In this document: positions 56,383-64,000 of the stretch, piece after piece | Layout: each line of letters opens with the position of its first letter | Numbering within the stretch: the stretch's first letter is position 1 | Origin: Platycnemis pennipes | Lineage: Eukaryota > Arthropoda > Insecta > Odonata > Platycnemididae | Reading direction: 5' to 3' | Length of the DNA: 64,000 nt | Assembly (NCBI GenBank): GCA_933228895.1 | Contig: OW121857.1 | Span: 1,736,001 to 1,800,000 of the forward strand | The notes under the pieces: model-generated | Databases searched by the model: none | Seen by the model: only the letters and a program-made list of their open reading frames with translations | What the model was told of the DNA's origin: nothing | Made by a program: the position numbers and the translations under genes

Positions 56383-56480
56383 CATTTATTTTCCCTTCCC
56401 CTCCTCATCCTTTTCCAACCCCCTCCCCTGTCTTTTCCCCCTGTCTCCTCCCCTCTCCACTCCGTCCTTAACAGTTCAGT
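56383..56480 (+). repeat. Pyrimidine-rich tract
   Basis: Almost entirely C and T over about 85 bases (TTCCCTTCCCCTCCTCATCC and onward), directly upstream of the CTGA-hairpin-GAAA motif. Confidence 0.8.
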
Positions 56481-56492
56481 CTGCTCTATCAC

Positions 56493-56602
56493 CTGAAGAA
56501 GGCGGTTGCGCCGCCGAAAATTAAGAATATAACGTGAGTATTTTTTTAGTTTTATCTATGTATTGTATTGGATATTTCGGCGTTCGCAGCCACCTTTCTC
56601 AA
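56493..56602. ncRNA. Inverted pair of hammerhead-core-like motifs (candidate)
   Basis: Plus strand 56493-56519: CTGAAGA, A, GGCGG-TTGCG-CCGCC, GAAA. Minus strand 56602-56573: TTGAGAA, AGGTGGCTGCGAACGCC, GAAAT. CUGANGA-stem-GAAA is the conserved core of hammerhead ribozymes, which occur in Penelope-like and other retroelements. An extra A before stem II and no clear NUH cleavage site make activity doubtful for the first; the second departs from CUGANGA. It may be only a retroelement terminal motif. Confidence 0.3.
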
Positions 56603-56619
56603 CGAGAATACTGGCGAAG

Positions 56620-59600
56620 AGTGAGTCGGTTGGAACGGGGGATGGGGAAGAGGAATAAAGTGGGGGGTAGTGTGAGTCACATTTAGGCCGGGCAATTTAA
56701 AAGCTTCTAAAATACAGGTACAAGATTATTCAATCTTGTGCATCTTAACGGGTGGATTTGTGGGATATAAGGTTGCCTCGCGTTCTTCCTGCCGTTCCCC
56801 GGCCTAAATATGGCGCCAATATTTCGTAGGCATCTTGGGATTTGGTGAAAACGTCATTAAATTTGAGGATGAAAAACTGACGGCAAATAATGGTGGAGGA
56901 ATACATCAGAATTATGGAGCAATAGTAGAGAGGGCTAATCTGTGATAGAACGAAGAGATAAGCGGACAGAGGACTCGGTCGAATTGATGTGACCCGGTTC
57001 ATCCGATGCGATATGTGTTCATGACTAGCAACAGCTATGATCAATTATGAAATATCCGTCGGAATATATTTTTTAAACGTTTGCACTCGTTCAATGATGT
57101 GAATTTCGAAAAATAACAATATCTTTTTAAGGAAATGCCAACGGGTTTCAAAATTTTACTATTCATAAAAATTGACGTGACTTATTGAGTCAGCGGTTTA
57201 TTTTGAGTGTTTGAATAGCCTCATAGCGAGGAAGGTCAGCATTCTTTGTCCATTAATTTTAATACTACTATGGCGTCAGCAATTCGGTAGCAGGGGGAAC
57301 TTGCCGAGCAACCGATCTGGATTTCCGGCTCGTGTATGATGAGTCTTCGTCCTTTGACCTTCGGTGAATTGGCGAGAAAGCGTGGGTCACAGTAAGGAGC
57401 GAAGTATTTTTCTGCCAATCACATTAACTCGAGTTAGAAGAGACGGTGGCAGTGGATCGGGTGAAACGCATTTTGAATACATTTGAAACAACCATTCGAG
57501 TGAGGATTGAAGTGTGGCAAGCTTGGTTTAAAATCGCAAAACTCCTTAAAATACACGATTTCAGAACAGCATATTACTGGCTGCCAGTGACACCTCAGTG
57601 ACCTTTTCTCTCGCACTTGTAAATTCAATCGTGTGCATTTTACATTTGAGTGAGGTGGTGCTTCTCCTAACTAACTGACATGGATCCTCAGCGCATGGTT
57701 GTGATGCTCTCCGTGCATTGGCTAGCGCAAGGCTGCACGGTCGAAGCACTCACGTTCATTTTCGGCGTCGCAATTTTATTCATTTATTATTCTCGATCGT
57801 GAAGGTTCAGTGAATCTTGTGAGAAGAGTGCTTACGGTTTTCCAGGGTACGTATAAACTATATCGCTACCCTAAAGCAGAAACACGGTGAAAAATAGGGT
57901 CCAACATGTCCTCCTATGAGTCGAGCGAGTACCCCAATAATCCTTTAATATTACAACATTTCAAATATTAAGGTATGTTTCGTAAAACGGTATCACCTTT
58001 TACTCCGCAAAGCTACTATAAAAGATTCTGCAACCTCATCATTTCGTAGATTTTCAGTGACCACTGAATTCCGTCGCTTTTTTTGGATACTTGTTTCAAC
58101 TTTAAGCCCTTGAATATTGCTAATACACAGGAATTATGAAATATGAAATCACGCAGGCGTCACATGCGCCAAATACACGGAGAATCATCACTTCAAATTT
58201 CAACTTCCAAATTGGAAACATCCATTTTTGGAATCTTCAATTTCAGCATTTCAGTGAATTGACCGTGAGGAGAAGTGATGTACAACGGCACGGATGTGAT
58301 CCTCTCCTTAAGAAACTTATATTGCGTGAAGCTTGTACCATGTCCCATAAATAGAATCAGTTCAAACACACGTCCATGTTCAAACGTCTCAATTCCCTTT
58401 TTCAGCGCAGATACTGACTACTAGTGATTTCCCCGTATCTGACCTCCGAAGCCTCCTAACTTCAGGAACCGGCGCCTTGGCCTTCGGATAAATCAACATT
58501 TAAATGCTGATGATCATCTTGATCACATCATCAGTTGCCTGGGTCTAAGAAACACTTAAGTTTAATATGTAGTAATTATTTATTGAGTGTGCTTAAAAAT
58601 CTTTGTGGTATGTACATGTTTGATTTAAAATAATTTATTTAATGCAATACCGCAAGATTTCCTCGGAAAAAATTTCACGCCTTCTGATCTATTCTTAACT
58701 TTGGAAGTACATCCAATGACTTTGTCTTACTGCTTTGACTACTCCTCGAAGTGCATTCTATGAATTGCATTCAGCAAAGAAGAACATCCTGTCCACATTT
58801 CTCTCCATGCTTCCTCCTTTCTTGCCTTTAATTCCTTATTTCTGGTACGAAGGGCGGGTAAAGCCGTTACAACCAAAGATAAGAGCTCATTTGAACATTT
58901 CGGAGGCCGTTCGTCAAGTGTGGAATTTGGCTTTTATACGATGAAGTGGTAACTGCTAAGAGATCTAAGTTTTTCAAATGCTTATGAAGTGTTAATTTTG
59001 AAGAAGCATCACGTATTTGCGTCTATCTCCATCTGCCGACGAACTTAACAAGAAGTCATTGTTGAGGCCGGAGTTGCTTGGGTGAGTTTTTCTTCCAATA
59101 TCCAGTGTATGAGCTTTTCGTCAGCCTCGTGCTTAAGATATAGAATGGACAGAGTTAGCGAGACTTTGTTTCTAGTTTTATTTGGCGAGTACTTCTCCCA
59201 TATCTTACCCTTATGCACGGAACGACTTCCGCCAAAGATTGAGTCCGTGGTTCTTAATTGTCTGCATTGCTCCGGGAAACGCGGAAACTTAGATGTCGTT
59301 TGAGTTAATTATACATTCAGGCATTGCATCTACCGCAGCAACGGAGTTAGAGGGACTCACGAGACACTATGAATCTCTGATTTCGAGGCCTTGAGATTAA
59401 ATTTTAAGTTTGAATGAGAATTCATTTTCCGTGGTGCATCAACCTTAGTGGCTTCCTTTTCTTGGATGCTACTATTAATGTTATCGGAAATGTAATGGAT
59501 CCGAACTCCAATTCTAAAAACCTCATCTGTAATAGGAAAATCCGGCCAACCCCTTCCCCCCTTGTTAATGCGTAAATGGAGTTTTTCGTGGCGTTCGGAA
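56620..59600. other. No gene or repeat recognised
   Basis: Only short frames and AT-rich stretches; no motif recognised. Confidence 0.45.
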
Positions 59601-59990
59601 CAGTGGGCTGAAATCGAAAAACTGGTCAAAATTCAAAAAGTGATTTTTTTCAAGCCAGGTAGCTGAAACTTTGCATAAATATTCCAAAAGGCCGTGCATG
59701 CGATGATGCAAGGCTTACAACAAGGCTTGTTAGTACTCAACAATTAAAAATTTGCATGAGGTAAAAGTTGCACGAATTTCGCACAAATGGTCTACCCTCA
59801 ATTTTCTGACGAAATCTTCGAAGTCAAGCCCTTGCTGAACCTTTATGGGTAAAGAAAATGAATATAAAGTGATGTAATTAGATGAAATCCTTTTTCATTT
59901 TGTTTTAATGTAGTCTACTTACATTTTTGGTATTGATTAACAAAGATATTAAACAAAATGGCGGACCCTCATTTTTGGTAATTTTTTAAT
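59601..59990 (+). repeat. Transib-like repeat, uninterrupted copy
   Basis: It starts CAGTGGGCTGAAATCGAAAAA and aligns with 3343-3684 and then directly with 6581 onward, i.e. without the LINE. Shared words include GTGATTTTTTTCAAGCCAGG, TTTGCATAAATATTC, AACCTTTATGGGT and TTTTAATGTAGTCTACT. The far end is not found. Confidence 0.75.
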
Positions 59991-61659
59991 ATATGCAGAG
60001 AAAAAGTAAATTGCATCGCCGAGCATCACGGAGTAACTTATATGGGGAAACTCTACAAAGCTTCCATAGTGCGAATCCGATGAGTAACGCTGCGACCGTT
60101 TGCGACGCCGAATTTCACATTAGTTTTTCGATTGCGGGGTCGAGTCTGGTCCAACCCGCCTGCAACGGAGCGGCAAGTAAGTGTGTGGAACGGATTGTAG
60201 CCGCACCCACTCCGCTATGGAGTTCTACGAAATACATACATTGACAAGAGCCTCCATCTATTACATTTTGATGAAGTCGCGGAGAAAATTACGCATTTTA
60301 TCAAGTGGAGTAAAGGTCTAGGAGGTACTGAAAGACTGCTTTCTTCGGGTGCACCGCGAAAAAATTGATGAACAAGAATTCTTCCGAGATCGATTCAAAG
60401 TGCCATATTTGCTTAAACTGAGAATGGCCTGAACTTCCGTCGAAGCCATATTTACACATCAGTGTACAATTTATATTATGCGAGGTTGTTGAATCTCTGG
60501 AAATGCATTCCAAGATGCGCGATGCTGAATGATCAAGTAGACTTTGAACTTCACCTGGATAAGTAGCACTTTAACCATCCGTAGTTTTTCGTCATTAGGA
60601 CATGATTTATGGCCATGAAATTCTGCTACTTTTCAAAGACCTATGTGTATACTGGTGTAAGCAATATCACCCTGAAGATGCGACGTCTTAAAGGCCACGA
60701 ATGCTTGGTCTACAAGGCGCCACACGCTACTGCTCCCGACAATGACTCATGCACACCTATATACCGACTCTTCGAGAGTTCCATGGATATAATTAGTAAT
60801 AGGGCATCTTCCTCTGACATAGCTATTGGCATCATGTCAGTTGTCTTCCACTTCGAAAGTACTCATCTCAACCTAGTTGGTGTGGTCGTGGTAATTTCTT
60901 TGAGGAGCTTGGAGGCTGCTTCATCTTCCTCTTATTGTAAACTCATAGAGGCCGCGAATGAAAAAGTTGCCGCAGAATGAGACGATCTCAGACTTTCTGT
61001 TTTCTTTCCCTTTGATCTTTCGCTGCTAGTGCGATAACATTTCTCCGGGCGCCCAGAAATGCCTAATGAGTGTTGCAATGCAAGCATAAATTTTATGTTA
61101 TCTAATCAATCAAAGTTCAAAGTTATTTCTTAATAATCTTAAATTGCTTGATTATATTTACAGGTCGACGTTGAGGACCCTGGAAAATTTTGCATCAAAT
61201 GTTCGGAAAAAACAGCATTTACCTTTTGCCATAGTGCATTAGAAATCTCTTGTTATTCCCTCCCACTGCGACCCTTATCCGTTATGAAAGAACCTCTTAA
61301 TGTAATCACTAAAAACCTTTAAACTTCATTATTCACTTCCAAACGCAACCTTTCGGCGAGACTATTTAACAAGTACTTTGTCTTCATAGGCAATGACGCA
61401 TTTTTCACTCCCATTAGTATTTTATACATTTGTAAACGTGTGATTGCAATAGAAGCATTTTTCCTATCATTAACACCATCAGCCCCTAAAGGAGAGCCGA
61501 AACTATTAGCTGAAAGAGGAAATAGGCGAGTACAATTTTATGGACACTCCAAAAGAAAAGAATATTCGAGAAAGCGAATTGACATTATATTAAGGATTCC
61601 GCAATAATATTGAGGTCCACCCGCCGTCTGCCTTCTCACAGCCGGACTCACTGAGTGAA
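59991..61659. other. No gene or repeat recognised
   Basis: Open frames at 59993-60244 and 60609-60980 (plus) show no recognisable motif. Confidence 0.4.
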
Positions 61660-62140
61660 ATGGCGGAAGAGTTACTGGACCGCGTTAAGTCTCTACAAAC
61701 TAACCAGTGTGAGTTACAAAAGTCTCTTTCGTTTTGGGAACAAACTGTCAGTGAGCATTCAAAGCAAAGTTAGTCCCTTAATAGTGCAATAAATAAATTA
61801 TGTGGGCAGATGAGTGAGTGACTTTTCAAGGCAAATTTCCAGCCACAAAGCATCTGTCACTGCATTAGAAAATCGTGTAAATGTATTAGAGCAGGAACCG
61901 TTGAAAAACACTATTGATATCCATGGGGTCCCAGCAAAAGATGGTGAAGTTGTTAGTGCTTTTGTCAGACGAGTTGGACTGGCTATCGGGATCAAGATTG
62001 ACCAACGTGATAGTGACTTCGCCTGTCGTGTGAGGCATAACCTGGCTTGTGATGCATCCAGACCCCCTCCCATCATTGCGTAGATTCCTCAGGTTTACAA
62101 ATGCTGAGGAGTTTCTTAACTCGCTGAGGGATCTTTTTTC
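61660..62140 (+). pseudogene. LINE ORF1 with coiled coil and L1-ORF1/FP25-like domain
   Basis: ATG at 61660 opens MAEELLDRVKSLQTNQCELQ, a heptad-like coiled coil stopped at about 61772. After a frame change, 61814-62083 gives HKASVTALENRVNVLEQE, KNTIDIHGVPAKDGE, VRRVGLAIGIKIDQRDSD and FACRVRH...SRPPPIIA. A further shift adds RFLRFTNAEEFLNSLRD. The order coiled coil, then N-I-I-GVP, then RPPPII--F fits the ORF1 nucleic-acid chaperone of several LINE groups. It is interrupted at three places. It meets a family-1 RT fragment head-on at about 62145. Confidence 0.7.
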
Positions 62141-62147
62141 ATTCGGG

Positions 62148-62565
62148 AATCGCTGCACCGACATGATATCATCTATGACAACCCTCTGCTCTCGCCCACT
62201 TAAGAATTCTTTTGCCCAACATACAACGTCTTTATTTATACCGAAACTCTCTAACTTCGAGATTAAGATATCATGAGGCACCTTATCGAATGCCTTTTTA
62301 AAATCTAAAAATATCGCATCAACTTCAGTACTGTTTCTGTCGTAGACTAGATATCGTGCACGTATAAAGCTGTTTAATTGTGACTCGCAAGATTACATTT
62401 TCCGGAACCCATGTTGGCTGTTTATGAGCAATCCCTGACTATCCAAATGCCCCATCCGACTACAATGTGCTTAAATACTTTACAAGAGATTGACGTGAGT
62501 GAAATGGGTCTGTAGTTACTAGGTCCTTCCCTATCACCGCATATTACATAGGTATCATAATTGCC
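62148..62565 (-). pseudogene. LINE family-1 reverse transcriptase fragment
   Basis: Minus strand from 62565: GDREGPSNYRPISLTSISCK, then MGHLDSQGLLINSQHGF(R), a frameshifted QLA...HDI region, the LKRHSIR equivalent of motif A (FLDFKKAFDKVP in another frame), and LISKLESFGINKDVVCWAKE, FLSGREQRVVIDDIMS. It corresponds to 5130-5520 of the family-1 LINE. It ends before the FADD motif. Confidence 0.8.
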
Positions 62566-63545
62566 GTCGACTCTCTCCCGACTTGTGTTGTGATCTGATC
62601 CTAATCATTGTTGTGCTCGACCCCCACTCTCCACCCTCCTCCCGGAAGTGGCTCCTTGGCAATCCGCTTCGCTGATTCGTCCTTCCTCTCTCTTTTCTTT
62701 TCCCCAGGTGAGTCCCAGGTCCCTTAAGTTGCAGCCGTCGCGGTGGCGGATCGCGAAACCTACGACTCAGCTGTTCGTTCGAACATCCGACCATTCCAGG
62801 CCGTTGAAACCGCAGCGTCTCGTCTCAGAGCAAGTGAAGACATCTCCGACGGAGTATTAACGGTAGGCGTTGCGGAGGAAACCCCGTGCAAAGGTGCAGA
62901 CGTGGGAAAGAAGACTCTGTCTTGACTATGAGTAGGCTGGCCGAAGTAAGGTAGGCATGAGAAACTCTTATGTCAAACCGTACTTTACAATGATAACCTT
63001 GCGTTTACGACATTTGAAACTTTCATTTTAGTTACTATTGTATTTGAGAAACTTCAATTTATTATTGAGTGACTATCAATTGAACGGTGATTATCTTCTC
63101 GACCGGGCGCATGTCTTACACTGACTGTGTCTTATTATTTCGAGTGTCGCTGCAAAACCGAACTGCAACCTGTATCCGTTCCTCCTGTACAAATTATGAT
63201 TATATTTTTGGTGTTAGAACTCATGTGTCTGTTCCCTTTGACAGTGGACACGATATTACGACTTAAATATCTCATATGCTTTGAAAAATCGTAATCCTAA
63301 TTCTTAGCAATATTATGAACACCCTATTGCACATCTTGCACAGCGATCGCATGGTTGTGGACTAAATTTACGGGATAAGAGCCTCTTCCTTTATGAAAAG
63401 GAAATTCAAGCTACTTAGAGTGATTAATCGCCCATGCCAGTTGAATATTGAAGTGCAACCAAAAACAACGACCTATTTAATCGCCAGAACATCGGCGACA
63501 CTTCGTTTCCGCTACCTCTGCACCATCTAGCGAGAGAAAAACGTA
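62566..63545. other. No gene or repeat recognised
   Basis: A frame of about 70 codons at 62648-62860 has no known motif. Confidence 0.4.
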
Positions 63546-63553
63546 AAAATTGT

Positions 63554-63690
63554 GCGAATGCACGTAGGTATTAGAACATGTTCTAATTATGTGTTTCAAA
63601 GTTCTAATACGTGCATTCGCAGGCGTTCGCGCAGTCTCTCCTCGCCAGTCGTCTCGCTACACGGCGCAATATTTCTTGCGCAAGTGTTCC
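63554..63690. repeat. Inverted-repeat segment, possibly related to the MITE at 1537
   Basis: GCGAATGCACGT..TATTAGAAC (63554-63577) is inverted at 63601-63620 with a short bulge. CTACACGGCGCAATATTTCTTGCGCAA (in two parts from 63658) resembles CTTTACACGGTACAATTTCT of the 1537 MITE. Confidence 0.45.
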
Positions 63691-63699
63691 CGCATTAAG

Positions 63700-64000
63700 C
63701 TACGCATTTAAATATTAATTCAATTTCTAATATAAATCTCCTCTAAGTTAAGGTTTGGAGAAATCAGTAGGTCATTATTTTAGTTCCTCTTAAAGCCTGA
63801 ATTACGCGAGCATTTAATCACGTAGGTATTCAGAGATCAAATACGACATAGCTTTTAGAGACATCATAGCTCGAGTTACCATTTTCGCTAATCTCACGGT
63901 TTTTTTCTTCGTCCCTTTTTGAACCAATCGAAATATCGAACTTCTCACGGTTACGTGCTGTTTACAATAGACATTCGATTACAGGTCCCTGCATTACATG
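63700..64000. other. No gene or repeat recognised
   Basis: AT-rich end of the window. Confidence 0.5.

Noticed and set aside
61660..62565. Twin-priming inversion of a single LINE
   Set aside because: The 5-prime part lies on the wrong side of the 3-prime part for that mechanism, and no 3-prime tail is present.

Overview
The window looks like intergenic or intronic DNA from a large, repeat-rich arthropod genome, most likely an insect. The evidence is the set of element families: CR1/L2-type LINEs ending in (GTAGAT)n, RTE-like LINEs, pogo, piggyBac, hAT-like and Transib-like DNA transposons, and tRNA-derived SINE-like pieces. I could not recognise a single host protein-coding gene. Every recognisable protein fragment belongs to a mobile element, and nearly all carry stops or frameshifts. 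There is no bacterial-style operon, rRNA gene, intact tRNA gene or CRISPR array.

Layout. 1-3340: mostly unassigned, with a tRNA-like patch (~545-620), a CpG-rich block (640-1350), a small TIR element (1537-1755) and an RTE-LINE scrap (2325-2682, minus). 3343-6620: a Transib-like repeat split by a near full-length but dead LINE (family 1, ~3685-6580). 7637-8626: a family-1 LINE tail interrupted by a family-2 LINE. 8690-9700: RTE reverse transcriptase fragment (minus). 9702-13605: a family-2 LINE (minus) split by a 3156-bp insert with hAT-type ends and a perfect 8-bp duplication (10229-13384), which itself holds two MITEs. 14337-16443: hairpins, a piggyBac transposase remnant and two perfect palindromes. 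19568-20240: a TATA-flanked MITE and a piece of repeat R6. 21951-22733: family-2 LINE (minus). 24608-27159: an element with CACAGTG-type inverted ends and a CATCG duplication. 27690-27870: YqaJ-like remnant. 30573-31507: LTR/primer-binding-site remnant hit by a family-2 LINE. 31980-32590: large TATCG-rich inverted repeat. 34797-35724: best-preserved family-2 LINE. 35740-42345: composite repeat R6 with ~0.27-kb tandem units, into which a pogo element (37594-40945) has jumped. 42350-43100: LINE ORF1/gag remnant. 46960-49990: degenerate RTE-like LINE. 53544-55872: LINE tails. 56493-56602: an inverted pair of CTGA-hairpin-GAAA motifs. 59601-59990: second copy of the Transib-like repeat. 61660-62565: LINE ORF1 meeting a family-1 RT fragment head-on.

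The elements do not form a pathway; what connects them is order of insertion. Several nests can be read directly. Family-2 LINEs entered a family-1 LINE and an LTR element. An element with hAT-type ends entered a family-2 LINE. A family-1 LINE entered a Transib-like repeat whose uninterrupted relative lies at 59.9 kb. The pogo element entered an R6 unit whose uninterrupted homologue lies at 42.2 kb. Family-2 copies are close to identical in their C-terminal protein sequence, suggesting they are the youngest retroelements here.

The strongest candidates for something undescribed are the element with RSS-like (heptamer-spacer-nonamer) termini at 24608-27159 and its relatives, the pogo transposon with a C-terminal PHD-like zinc finger and an array of subterminal motifs, and the R6 composite repeat. 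All family assignments were made by eye from motifs, without database searches.
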